Source: Armatimonadetes bacterium CG06_land_8_20_14_3_00_66_21 (lineage in GTDB: Bacteria; Armatimonadota; Abditibacteriia; CG2-30-66-41). From it: a DNA stretch of 43,181 bases. Numbering within the stretch: the first letter of the stretch is position 1; the number at the start of each line of letters is the position of its first letter. This document shows positions 34,359-43,105 of this stretch, one piece after another. Position numbers and translations under genes: made by a program. The notes under the pieces are model-generated. The model saw only the letters and a list, made by a program, of their open reading frames with translations. It was not told the DNA's origin and did not search any database. Location of the stretch: assembly GCA_002779825.1 (NCBI GenBank), contig PEVN01000546.1:1-43181 (forward strand), written 5' to 3'.

Positions 34359-35126
34359 ATGATCCGCATCGGCACCTCGGGCTTCTCCTACAAAGACTGG
34401 GTGGGGCATTTCTATCCGGTGGGCACTGTCGACCGCGACAGGTTGCGGGTCTATGCGGAGCACTTCGACGCGGTCGAGGTCAACAGCTCGTACTATCGCA
34501 TCGGGCATCCCCGAATCTACTCCGCCATGGCGAAGAAGGTGCCCGCGGGGTTTGAGTTCGTGGTCAAGGCGAACCAGGCCATGACGCATGAGCGCGAGCT
34601 GAACCGGGAGGTGTTCCGCGAGTTCTGCGAGTCCGTGGGGCCGCTGCTGGACGAGGGCAAGTTCGGTTGCGTGCTGGCGCAGTTCCCCTGGTCGTTCAAG
34701 CGGACCCCCGAGAACGAAGCCTACCTCCGGACCTTTCGCGAACGCATCGAGCCGCTGCCCACCGTGATCGAGTTCCGCAACCTCGAGTGGTGCGAGCCCG
34801 ACGTCTTTGAGGTGCTGCGGGAGCTGGGCTTTGGGTTCTGTTGTGTGGACGAGCCGCGGCTGAAGGGACTCATGCCGCCGGTAGTGACGGCAACCTCTCC
34901 CCTGGGCTATGTGCGCTTCCACGGCCGCAATGCGCAGAAGTGGTGGAAGCAGACAGAGGCGTGGGAGCGCTACGACTACCAGTACAACGAGGAAGAACTG
35001 AAGGAGTGGGTCCCCAAGATAGAGTCGGTTGCCGAGGAGACGGAGAAGGAGTACGTCTTCTTCAACAACCATTACCAGGGCCAGGCGGCGACCAACGCGC
35101 AGATGCTGTTGGACCTGCTGTCGTAG
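34359..35126 (+). CDS. DUF72 (YecE-like) family protein
   Basis: The 255-residue protein opens with MIRIGTSGFSYKDWVGHFYP, the DUF72 signature, and continues with HFDAVEVNSSYYRIG, GFEFVVKANQAMTHE, LAQFPWSFKRTPEN, VIEFRNLEWCEPDVFEVLRE and YVRFHGRNAQKWW, all in family positions. The fold is a TIM-barrel-like domain of full length (240-300 is usual). Its biochemical role remains unclear, although YecE-type proteins are widespread. ATG 34359 is preferred; a GTG directly before it (34356) is possible. The gene is intact, convergent with the TolC-type remnant, and probably independent of it. Confidence 0.9.
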   Translation: MIRIGTSGFSYKDWVGHFYPVGTVDRDRLRVYAEHFDAVEVNSSYYRIGHPRIYSAMAKKVPAGFEFVVKANQAMTHERELNREVFREFCESVGPLLDEGKFGCVLAQFPWSFKRTPENEAYLRTFRERIEPLPTVIEFRNLEWCEPDVFEVLRELGFGFCCVDEPRLKGLMPPVVTATSPLGYVRFHGRNAQKWWKQTEAWERYDYQYNEEELKEWVPKIESVAEETEKEYVFFNNHYQGQAATNAQMLLDLLS

Positions 35127-35194
35127 AGGGAGCGCGGATCTTGGCGGGCGCGGCAGAGCCGGGTAGCGGGCCCGCGGTGGGCGGTTGCCCTCGA

Positions 35195-36441
35195 CTACTC
35201 GCCTTCCGAGCGCGTTGCCCCGGTCGCGTGGTTCAGCTCCACGACCGCCTTCAAGTAGTCGGCGATGGCCTGGCGGTATTCCGTTTGGACGCTCCGGAGC
35301 GTGCGTTGCGCTTCCAGCACGTCGAGCATCGTGCTCGCACCGGCGTCGAAGCCGCGCTGGATGGTCTGGGTCACCTGTTCGGTCTGCGGGACGAGTTCCC
35401 GTTCGTAGCGTTCGACGGACGCGCGCGCCTGCTGCACGTGGGCGAGGGGGGTGACAACCTGCAAGCGGATCCGGCGTTCCAGCTCCCGGCACAGGGCCGC
35501 CTGTTCGGCTGCGTCGGACGTGAGGGCGCTCGCTTCACCTCGGAGGGCGCCCTGGTCGAAGAGCGGTACCGACAGCACGAGCATGACGGCGTTCCTGCCG
35601 TCTGACCGAACGCTGTTGCGCTTTCCCTGGACGGACAGGTCGGGGAGCCTGTCGGCGCCGGCGAGACGCACCTCGGACTCCCTGGCGCGCAGCTCGGCTT
35701 GGGCGGCGCGGATTTCCGGGCGTTGCTCCAGGGCTTGGACGATAAGCTCCTTCTCCTTGGTCTCGATAGGCCGGAACTCCAGCTTGTCCGCCAGCGCAGT
35801 TGGCGAGGTCGCGTCTCGGCCGAGGAACTCGTCCAGTTCCGCCTCCCGGATGCGTGCCTCGCTTCGGCTCTTCAGCAGTTCCTTGTCGGCACGCGCTGCC
35901 TCCAGCGAGGCCCGGTCAACCTCCACGCGGGGCACGTCTCCCACGTCAAACCGCTTCTGGGCTGCCTCGCGGAACTGGGTTGCCGTCGTGGCAAGCGACT
36001 CATTCAGCGCCACAAGTTCGCGAGCCAACAACAGCTCGAGATATGCCGTCTGCACTTCGTACGCCAGCGCCTGCCGCGCTTCGCGTATCTCCGCCTCCGC
36101 CCCGGACAGGGGTGCCCCGGCCACGCGTGTCTGCAGGCGCCGGCGCCCCTTTTAGTCGAGCGGCTGCGAAACCACAATCTCCTCGTGGAACCTCCGACGT
36201 CAACCGAGCCCCAGAACCCATTCCACGTCAGTTCGGGGTTGGGGAACGCCTTGGCCGCCTGCACCCGCTGGCGGGCCGCCTCGACCCGGTACTCCGCGGC
36301 GGCTACCGACGGGTGGCTGGTCAAAGCGAGACGCACGGCGTCGGCCATGGTGAGCGGCGCGGGCGCTTCCGTCTGCTGGGCCATCGCCGGCAAGGCCATC
36401 AAGCTGAGCAGGAGAGTCGTCATCAGTTTGGGTGCAGGCAT
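35195..36441 (-). pseudogene. TolC-family outer membrane efflux protein, frameshifted with premature stop
   Basis: ATG 36441 lies one base after the RND stop, with GGAGGGG ahead. The N-terminal part is clear: signal LMTTLLLSLMALPAMAQQ, then TMADAVRLALTSHPSVAAAE and AFPNPELTWNGFWGSVDVGG. At about 36190 the frame must shift by one base to reach EEIVVSQPLD, where a TAA (36154-36152) stops it. Beyond, KGRRRLQTRVAGAPLSGAEA and a coiled-coil-rich second half (QTAYLELLLARELVALNESL to ADYLKAVVELNHATGATRSE) continue in the same frame to 35195. The TolC family forms the outer-membrane duct of tripartite pumps. This copy could not be translated in full. It is the last gene of the efflux operon. Confidence 0.8.
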
Positions 36442-36442
36442 C

Positions 36443-39076
36443 TCAGTTCCCCTCCGCTTGAGCGGGCAGGGGGAGCCGTTGGCGGCGGCGCATCACGTGG
36501 AGCAGTGTTGGCGCCAGGATCAGCGTGAAGAGCGGCGAGCAGGTCAAGCCGCCGATGGAGGCGACTGCCAAGGGCTGCTGCATTTGTGCGCCGGCCCCCA
36601 AACCGAACGCCAGAGGCAGCAACGTCAGTACGGCGATGACTGAGGTCATCAGCACCGGCCGCAGACGCAGCCGACCGCCGTGAACGAGGGCTTCATCCAA
36701 GGGCAGACCCTCCCGGAGCCCGTCGTGGACAGCATCCATGAGCAGAATGCCGTTGGCCAGCACCATGCCGAAGATCATGATGGCTCCGGTGAAAGAGGAC
36801 GCATTGAATGCCACGTTTGTCAACCACAGCGCCAGCACCACCCCCGCCATCGAGAATAGACCGCTGAGGATCAGCGCCACCGCTTCGGCGAAGCCGTGGT
36901 ATTGGCAGACGAGCACGATGAACACCAGCGCCATACCCAGCATCAGCACAGTAAGTAGCGAGCGGAACGACTCCTGCTGGGTGTGGAACAGCCCGCCGTA
37001 CTGAAGCGTGTAGCCGGGCGGCAGCTTGATCTCCCGCTCGATCCGCTGGCGTACTTCGGCGTTGGCGCTGCCCAGGTCTCGCCCCTCCAACTGAGCGGTG
37101 ACCGGAATCATCGGCTGCTGGTTCTCCCGCGTGACCTCGAAGTAGCCGGGCCCCTCGGTGATGTCGGCAATGGACTCCAGTGGCACTTGCTGACCTGTCG
37201 CCGAGAGGATCGGCAACGTGCGGATCGGGTCGCGCGTGCGCCGTAGTGCTTTCGGGTAGAGCACGCGGATTTCGATGAGTCGCTCGCCCGAGCGGACGAC
37301 GGTCTCGGCCTTCCCGAACAGCGCTGTCTGCAGCGTGTCGATCACTTGCTCTGGGGTCAGCCCCAGCCTCGCGGTGCGCTCCGGGTTGAGCCGCACGTTC
37401 AGCTCCGGCCCGCTGCGCGTTACGTCGTGGATGGACTCTGTAGTGCCCCGCACTTTCGCCACGAGTGTGGTGATCTTCTCAGACAGGTTCGCCAAGACCT
37501 CGGGGTCGTCGCCGAACACCTTGACCTCGAGGGGGCTCGGCTCGCCGGCGATGTCGGCAACACAATCGGCCAGCGGCACAACTGCCTCGAAGACCACCGA
37601 CGGCATCTTGCTCTCGCACCGATGGCGCACGTCGTCCATGACTTCCCGCATGGACCGCCTGCGGTGCGCGAGTGGCTTCAGCTTGACTGACACATCGCCG
37701 GCATTCTGGTCGGTAGCGAAGAACCCCAGCTCGACGCCGGTGCGGCGGGCGTAGGACTCCACCTCGGGCGTCTTCTGCAGGTCGGCTTCCATGACGCGAC
37801 ACAGCCGGTCAGTATCCTCCAGGGTGGTGCCGGGCGGCGCCAGATAGTCCAGCACAAACCCGCCTTCATCCATCTCGGGCATGGAGCCCGTGGGCAGAGG
37901 GCGAAACGCCAGCCCGCTCCACACTGCCACCAACAGGGCGAAACCCAACACTGCGAACGAGATGAGCACCGTCAGCGGGAGGCAGAGCACGACGATCAGC
38001 GTACTGCGTAAGCTGCCCAGGAAGAACCAGAGCACCACCATTCCCAGGAGTGCACCCAACAGGATGGCATCGCGAAGGCTCGTCATGGAGTCGCCCAACA
38101 GCTCCGCTTCGTCGTAGAAGGCCCTGAACGTGACATCGTCCGGCAGCGCCTTTGAGCGTCTCAGGTCTTTGAGCCCGGCCAGGATCTCCCGGGAGACGTT
38201 GGCCGTGCTGGCGCCCTGCTGCTTGAGGACGCTCAGCAGCACGGCTTCGTGACCATTGGCGGTGCAGACCTCCTGAACTTCCTGGTCGGCTTCGCGCACT
38301 TGGGCGATGTCGCGAACGCGGAGGGGCGTCTTACCCCTCATCGCGACGACCACGTCAAGGATCTGCGGAGCGTTGTCGAGTTGGGCCGTACCCAGTACCA
38401 GGTAGCTCTGGTAGTGCTGCGAGAACCGACCGACCGATTGGAGCAGGTTCGTCCCGGCCAGCGCGGCCGACACCTGCTCGACGGAAACGCCAGCGGCCCC
38501 CAGCGCTGCCGGATCCGCGAGCACTTGGTACTCCCGCGTCTCGCCGCCCTGAACGAGGACGCGGTAGACGCCCTTCTGCCGACTGAGGAAGGGCGCTACC
38601 GTCAGCATGGCGAGCTCACGAAGGTCGCGAGGTGAGTGCTTGCTGGAAGTAAGGCTGGAGCCCAGAACCGGGAAGCTGGAGGGGTTGACCCACTCGACGC
38701 CGATGTCTGCTTCGGGCGGCAAGGACGAGCGAATCTGGGCGAGGGCGGCGTTCAGCCGGGTGTATGCCTCGAAGAGGTCGGAGCCCCACTCAAAGTCGAT
38801 GGAGATCTCCGAAGCGCCGCGTGACGTCTTGGATACTACGCGACTGGCTCCGGGAACGCTGTTGGCCGCGGACTCCAGTGGGCGGGTCAGGCGGAGCACC
38901 ACGTCCTGGATGGCCATGTCGCCGGCTTCGACGATGATGGCGATCCGGGGGAACGGGAAGTCCGGGATGATGGAGGCGGACATCCGCCGATACGTTACCG
39001 CCCCCAGCAGGCTCAGGAACAGGGCCGTGAGCAGGACGCCATGTGCGTTCCGGAAAGAGAATCGCGACCGACTCAT
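36443..39076 (-). CDS. RND efflux transporter with an internal in-frame deletion (TM3-TM6 missing)
   Basis: The 877-residue ORF is open throughout but short for an RND pump (about 1030). The N-terminal half is normal: TM1 GVLLTALFLSLLGAVTYRRM, porter domain, then TM2 and LRSTLIVVLCLPLTVLISF. After FAVLGFALLVAVWSG it jumps straight to FRPLPTGSMPEMDEGGFVLD, which normally follows TM7. The lost segment (about 150 residues, junction near 37945) should hold TM3-TM6, including the TM4 acidic proton-relay residues (AcrB D407/D408 equivalents). The second half is complete, with GAIMIFGMVLANGILLMDAV and the last TMs. It overlaps the upstream membrane-fusion gene by ATGA. Proton-driven export should not be possible. 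Gene finders will report an intact CDS. The clade (HME or HAE-like) is uncertain. Confidence 0.82.
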   Translation of the reverse strand: MSRSRFSFRNAHGVLLTALFLSLLGAVTYRRMSASIIPDFPFPRIAIIVEAGDMAIQDVVLRLTRPLESAANSVPGASRVVSKTSRGASEISIDFEWGSDLFEAYTRLNAALAQIRSSLPPEADIGVEWVNPSSFPVLGSSLTSSKHSPRDLRELAMLTVAPFLSRQKGVYRVLVQGGETREYQVLADPAALGAAGVSVEQVSAALAGTNLLQSVGRFSQHYQSYLVLGTAQLDNAPQILDVVVAMRGKTPLRVRDIAQVREADQEVQEVCTANGHEAVLLSVLKQQGASTANVSREILAGLKDLRRSKALPDDVTFRAFYDEAELLGDSMTSLRDAILLGALLGMVVLWFFLGSLRSTLIVVLCLPLTVLISFAVLGFALLVAVWSGLAFRPLPTGSMPEMDEGGFVLDYLAPPGTTLEDTDRLCRVMEADLQKTPEVESYARRTGVELGFFATDQNAGDVSVKLKPLAHRRRSMREVMDDVRHRCESKMPSVVFEAVVPLADCVADIAGEPSPLEVKVFGDDPEVLANLSEKITTLVAKVRGTTESIHDVTRSGPELNVRLNPERTARLGLTPEQVIDTLQTALFGKAETVVRSGERLIEIRVLYPKALRRTRDPIRTLPILSATGQQVPLESIADITEGPGYFEVTRENQQPMIPVTAQLEGRDLGSANAEVRQRIEREIKLPPGYTLQYGGLFHTQQESFRSLLTVLMLGMALVFIVLVCQYHGFAEAVALILSGLFSMAGVVLALWLTNVAFNASSFTGAIMIFGMVLANGILLMDAVHDGLREGLPLDEALVHGGRLRLRPVLMTSVIAVLTLLPLAFGLGAGAQMQQPLAVASIGGLTCSPLFTLILAPTLLHVMRRRQRLPLPAQAEGN

Positions 39077-40027
39077 GGGAGGACCTTCACCTTCGCGCCG
39101 TCTGCCAATGAGAGCGTCCCATCCGCCACCACCCGCTCGCTTTCACGAAGCCCTTTGATGCGCCTTCTCGTCTCGCTCGACACCCAACTCGACACGACGT
39201 TCGTGGACCTGACTCTCCGAGTCGACCACGTATACGAAGCTCTCTCCGGCCCTGCCGAAGACGGCGGCAAGCGGCACCTGCAGGGCCTGTTCGTGGGCGG
39301 TGAGCACGAGGCTCACGTCGGCGGCCCTGCCTTCCTTCAGTTCGTGGGAGCCGTTAGGGACCAGCAGCTCGAGGGGCACCAGCCCGGTGTCGGTATTGTT
39401 CAGGGCCCCGATTGTGGAGACAGTGGTGCGGAAGGAAACGCCAGGCAGGTGCGGCAAGGTGACGGTGGCTGCCTGCGCCAGCTTGAGGTCCGCCTCGGCT
39501 GCCCTCACTTTGGCTTCCTGAGCGCGAATCTCTTCGGCGCGCGTTCCTTCGCGAAGCAACTTCACCTGCTCCTGAGCGGTGGCCAAGTGGGCTTGGGCGG
39601 CCGTTCGGTCGGCGCCGGCTCGCTCTCTGTCTTTGCCGGACGCCAGCCCGTCTGTGAACAGCGCACCGACGCGCTCCACCTCCTTTGCCGCGGCTTCTGC
39701 GTCCGACTGGGCTTCGCGGACGGCGGCTTCGGCTTGAGCGATTTCCTGTGGTCGCGGTCCAGCGCGCAGTTTCGCCAATTCCTCCTGCTCGACCTGAAGC
39801 GCCGCCTGAGGGCGCTGGATCTCCTCCGGGCGGTTGCCCCGTTGGAGACGCGTCAGGGCAGCTTGGGCGGCCTTCAGGGCGGCCTTCGCCCCAGCGACCT
39901 CCTGCGGTCGGCTCCCGGCCCGCAGTTTGGCCAGCCGCGCCTCCGCGGCGCGCCTGACTGCGTCCGCCGGGAGAACCTGCGCGGCCTGCAGCTCCCGGCT
40001 CTGCGGCACGAGCCGGATCTCGTTTGC
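39073..40027 (-). pseudogene. HlyD/membrane-fusion protein of the RND pump, N-truncated and frameshifted
   Basis: The coding frame opens directly after an in-frame TGA (40030-40028) with ANEIRLVPQSRELQAAQ, so the signal, membrane anchor and first lipoyl half are missing. The body is a long alpha-hairpin built from about four related units (LAKLRAGSRPQEVAGAKAAL, LTRLQRGNRPEEIQRPQAAL, LAKLRAGPRPQEIAQAEAAV, VKLLREGTRAEEIRAQEAKV). The beta-barrel part follows (DTGLVPLELLVPNGSHELKE, then LQVPLAAVFGRAGESFVYVV). Near 39155 the frame breaks; a one-base shift gives RRIKGLRESERVVADGTLSL and a natural end at KVKVLP, whose TGA overlaps the RND ATG. Such proteins bridge the inner-membrane pump and TolC. 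This copy lacks its start and cannot be made as a normal protein. Confidence 0.75.
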
Positions 40028-40037
40028 TCAACAGTGG

Positions 40038-40628
40038 TCAAGCAGGGCGGCCAGGGAACAGCCGGTCGGATGCCAAGGCGCTCACCAGCGCACGGCCAGA
40101 CCTACTCCGTTGGGGCTTAGCGCAAGGGTGCTTCCGCACATAGCGGTCGGCAACGAAGTGTCCGAGCAGGGCGCCGGCCAGGACGTCGTGGAAGTAGTGT
40201 GCCTGCAGGTCGACACGCGACCACGCGCTCCCGGCGGCCAGCCCGTAGGCCGGCCCTCTATAGCGGGGATGGTAGTCGCCAATCACCGTTGCCATGGCGA
40301 AGGCGGCGGAAGAGTGGCCGCTGGGGAAGCTGGTGCGAGGTCCGTCGTTCGGCCGGCGCTCGCGAACGGTCGCCTTCAACAGGCTGGTCAGCAGTCCGAT
40401 CGCGGCAAGCGCCTTCGCGCCCTCGCGCGCCTCGGTATTGCCATGGGGGCCGCTGACGAAGAGGGCAGCTTCCCCCAGCGCCAGGGCGGGGCCGATGGCG
40501 GCGGAGAGCGTCCGAGCGTCTTTGTCTTCGTCGGCCCACGGCGGTCGCAGGCTGGCAGGCAGCAGCGCCAGGGCTATGAGAGCGCGCCCGCTCGCGCGCC
40601 ACGTCTCAGTGTGTCTGTTCACTACCAA
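40038..40628 (-). CDS. PAP2-family phosphatase, C-terminus frameshifted
   Basis: All three PAP2 motifs are present: KATVRERRP (Lys-x6-Arg-Pro), PSGHSSAAFA, and SRVDLQAHYFHD (Ser-Arg-x5-His-x3-Asp). An N-terminal signal-like segment ALIALALLPASL suggests a periplasmic or membrane-facing enzyme, dephosphorylating lipid or small phosphate esters. Translation would begin at TTG 40628 or GTG 40622, right after the histidine kinase stop, with AAAGGA ahead. Near 40128 a one-base shift would give ALSPNGVGLAVRW and a stop at 40082, a much more typical ending than the Arg-rich tail reaching 40038. The catalytic core precedes the shift, so a functional enzyme is conceivable. Its position between the kinase and pump genes suggests co-transcription. 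Confidence 0.75.
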   Translation of the reverse strand: MVVNRHTETWRASGRALIALALLPASLRPPWADEDKDARTLSAAIGPALALGEAALFVSGPHGNTEAREGAKALAAIGLLTSLLKATVRERRPNDGPRTSFPSGHSSAAFAMATVIGDYHPRYRGPAYGLAAGSAWSRVDLQAHYFHDVLAGALLGHFVADRYVRKHPCAKPQRSRSGRALVSALASDRLFPGRPA

Positions 40629-40635
40629 TGTCCTT

Positions 40636-41368
40636 TCAAATGGGGTGAATCTGGGTGCCGACGGCCGGCAGGCGAAGTGACAGAACGAACTCGCCGCCGA
40701 CGCTTGACTGTGCGTCTACGGTGCCGCCTAGCGCGGCGACAGTCTCCTTCACCAGTGAAAGCCCCAGACCGCAGTGGCCGGGGTGGCTGCGGGTCTGGTC
40801 CCCCCCCCGACAGCGCCGTCGCCAGCGCCCCGATGATGGCGAGGATGAGCGATAGTCGGGCCAACACGCGGTCGCCGTCGGCAGTGTCGCGCGCCAAGAC
40901 AGCGCGGATCCTGGGGACGGCGGCGTCCCCACGTCCGGACTCGTGTTCCTCCGCGTCGTGCCGGGGCAGGCAGGTCAGCTCAACCGCTCGGCCGCGGCGC
41001 CCGTCCGGAAGGGACAGCGGGCGGTAGTGCGCTGCGCTCCCGGCGTCGTCGAGCAGCGGCAGGTTCTTCTGCCCGCGCGACGGGGACCGATACAGCACTG
41101 CCCCGCCCGCCCGCCAGAGCTGCAGATAGGCCGGCCGGGCTGTCCGACCAAAGTCGCTCATGTCGAGTTCGTGCAACTCCACGGAGAGGCGCCCACGCTC
41201 GTACTCCAGCGTGGACGTGAGCAGTCGGGCCTCGCTCTCCAGCGGTCGGTCGAGCTGCCTCAGCAGGTCGCTGCGCACCAGCAGGTACACAAGCATCCCA
41301 GACACAAGAAGCAAGCTGGTGACGGCAGCGACCGTGCTCGCAATGAGGGTTCGACGGAGAGATTGCAT
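40636..41368 (-). pseudogene. Sensor histidine kinase, internally deleted
   Basis: The N-terminal 185 residues are a standard sensor: TM1 LIASTVAAVTSLLLVSGMLV, an extracytoplasmic domain (RLLTSTLEYERGRLSVELHE), and TM2 LARLSLILAIIGALATALS. The sequence then jumps, at a run of nine C (40800-40808, plus strand), to the G2 box of the ATPase domain in another frame: CGLGLSLVKETVAALGGTVD, then GEFVLSLRLP, and a stop at 40636. HAMP, the phospho-acceptor H-box, N-box and G1 box are all missing, about 200 residues. It starts inside the stop of the response regulator (TGATG). Together they formed a two-component pair presumably controlling the pump; this protein cannot autophosphorylate. Confidence 0.8.
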
Positions 41369-41606
41369 CAGCGGTCTTCCGAGAGGACGTAGCCGGTCCC
41401 TCGACGGGTATGGAGGAGTCGTGACAGCCCGCCCGCCTCCAACTTCCGGCGCAGGTGACCAACGTGCGGGTCAACCACATTGCTCCCGGGGGATTCGCCG
41501 AAGTCGTAGGCATGGTCCCAGATCTCGTCTCGCGACACCGCCTGACCAGCCCGCAGGGCGAGGAACTCCAGGAGGGCGTACTCCCGAGCGGTTAGTACTC
41601 TAATAG
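41368..41606 (-). pseudogene. C-terminal DNA-binding domain of an OmpR/PhoB-type response regulator, cut by the IS91-family element
   Basis: The minus frame reads LTAREYALLEFLALRAGQAV, SRDEIWDHAYDFGESPGSNV, DPHVGHLRRKLEAGGLSRLL and HTRRGTGYVLSEDR, the complete winged-helix domain of OmpR-type regulators. It ends in TGA overlapping the kinase ATG. Upstream of LTARE the similarity stops within a few codons, at about 41600, where AT-richer sequence of the IS element begins. The receiver domain with its phospho-Asp is absent, and it was not found on the far side of the element within the window. Confidence 0.85.
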
Positions 41607-41700
41607 GAATTTATGACGCGTTTTGAAGGTATGGAGAGCCATTTTGCCCTATTATACAAGGGTTGATTGTCGTGTTGAGTTGCGCAAGAAATGGCTTGAG

Positions 41701-42906
41701 ATGAGCGTTTTGGCCAGCATTTTCCGAGATCATTGGGACGTGTGTGGGGAGGCGGTTTTGGGGCGACTGCCGCCCGGGGTGTACAAGGCGGCTCGCGAGG
41801 TGGTTCCCAAGATCCTGCGCTGCAAGACCGAGGCGAGCGGATTCGCCTCGCTTCGCTGTGAGTGCGGTCATACGGAGAAAGTGCCCTTCACCTGCAAAGG
41901 TCGCTTCTGTCCGATCTGCGGGCCGGCCGCGGCCGCCAGGGCGGCGGAAGCGGTAAAGGGACGGTTGCTCAATGTCACCCATCGGCACATGGTGTTCACG
42001 ATTCCCGAGGAACTCCGCTGGCTGTTCTTCCGCGATCGCAAGCTCCTGAAGCTGCTGTCGGATGCCGCGGCGCAAACGCTCTTGGAAGTGGTGGACCAGC
42101 GGTGTCGAGCGCGCCGCGTGCTGCCCGGGATCATGTGCACGGTGCAGACCTTCGGTCGAGCGCTGAACTTCCATCCGCATGTACACGTGCTGGTCACGGC
42201 GGGCGGTTTGCAGGGCACGCGGGTGTGGCAACCGGTGCCGTTCTTCCCCGCGCTGTCGGTCTGCCGCAAGTTCCAGTACCATCTGCTGAAGGTGCTGCGC
42301 AAGAAGTTCAGGGGCGACGAGAAGGTGCTCAAGCTGCTCCGGCGGTGCTTTGATCGGTACCCCAAGGGTTTCCGGGTCAACGTGATGTCGCAGTACCCCA
42401 ATGCCGCCATGGCCGCCTCCTATTGCTGTCGGTACACCGGGCGGCCGCCAATCAGCGAGAGCCGCCTGGCCGACTACGAGGGACAACAAGTGACGTACTG
42501 GTACGATGACTATCGAACCGGGGAGCGGCTTCAGGTGACGGTCTCTGCCCAGGAGTTTCTCTTCCGGCTGCTGCAGCATCTGCCGCCCAAGTACAGTCGC
42601 ACGGTGCGGTACTATGGGCTGTACGCCCGCCGCGTCCGCCGGCCGTTGTTCGACGTGGTAGAACAGGTGAGCCAATACGACTACACCGTGCCGCGGAAGC
42701 CGAGTCCGATCCTGAGCTGGCGCGAACGCCTGCTGACGTACTTCCAACGGGATCCGTATCGGTGCCCCCAGTGCGGCGCACGAATGGAGCTGGTCGCTTG
42801 GTGCTACCCCTCGCGAAGGAGCGCTGATGAAACGAACTACTGGCGGGGGCGCACGAAACAAGAACGCCAAGCTGACCGCGGTCAGCTATCGCTGCGCTTC
42901 GTGTGA
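41701..42906 (+). CDS. IS91-family transposase (HUH, Y2_Tnp plus zinc-binding domain)
   Basis: From ATG 41701 (MSVLASIFRDHWDVCGEAVL) the protein has 401 residues; the frame is open from TTG 41623. An N-terminal zinc-binding domain shows CECGHTEKVPFTCKGRFCPI with the expected Cys pairs. The relaxase-like core has the HUH motif in LNFHPHVHVLVTAGG (His-Val-His). The catalytic tyrosine region follows in SYCCRYTGRPPISESRL. The C-terminus has a further zinc ribbon CPQCGARMELVAWCYP. It nicks and transfers single-stranded DNA in rolling-circle transposition. The frame is intact, in contrast to the genes it interrupts, which suggests recent arrival. Its 3' end overlaps the next small ORF. Confidence 0.9.
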   Translation: MSVLASIFRDHWDVCGEAVLGRLPPGVYKAAREVVPKILRCKTEASGFASLRCECGHTEKVPFTCKGRFCPICGPAAAARAAEAVKGRLLNVTHRHMVFTIPEELRWLFFRDRKLLKLLSDAAAQTLLEVVDQRCRARRVLPGIMCTVQTFGRALNFHPHVHVLVTAGGLQGTRVWQPVPFFPALSVCRKFQYHLLKVLRKKFRGDEKVLKLLRRCFDRYPKGFRVNVMSQYPNAAMAASYCCRYTGRPPISESRLADYEGQQVTYWYDDYRTGERLQVTVSAQEFLFRLLQHLPPKYSRTVRYYGLYARRVRRPLFDVVEQVSQYDYTVPRKPSPILSWRERLLTYFQRDPYRCPQCGARMELVAWCYPSRRSADETNYWRGRTKQERQADRGQLSLRFV

Positions 42907-43105
42907 CTTCGCCGAGACGATCCCCGCCGAGATCATTGCCTACTTCGACGCCATCGACCCGGGGCTCCCGGGCCAACCGGCGACGTTCCAGTGCCAGCGC
43001 TGCCCCGGTATCATGTATCCCGTCTGGTGGCTGGACGATCAGGCTGACTCCCACTCCACCGTTGAGCGCGGTGAGGCCCTTGACCTTGGTCGCCGAAGGC
43101 GTTAG
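42827..43105 (+). CDS. Small zinc-ribbon protein overlapping the transposase end
   Basis: The ORF begins at ATG 42827 with AAGGAG at proper spacing, 80 bases inside the transposase in another frame. The 92-residue product has two Cys pairs (YRCASCDFAE and FQCQRCPGIMYPVWWLDDQ), consistent with a zinc ribbon, and a Lys/Arg-rich start and end. No enzymatic motif is visible. It may be an accessory protein of the element; its family was not recognised. Confidence 0.6.
   Translation: MKRTTGGGARNKNAKLTAVSYRCASCDFAETIPAEIIAYFDAIDPGLPGQPATFQCQRCPGIMYPVWWLDDQADSHSTVERGEALDLGRRRR

Noticed and set aside
35166-35175. GCGGGCCCGC palindrome between convergent genes
   Set aside because: Only 10 bp with no loop or T-tract; expected by chance in DNA this GC-rich.
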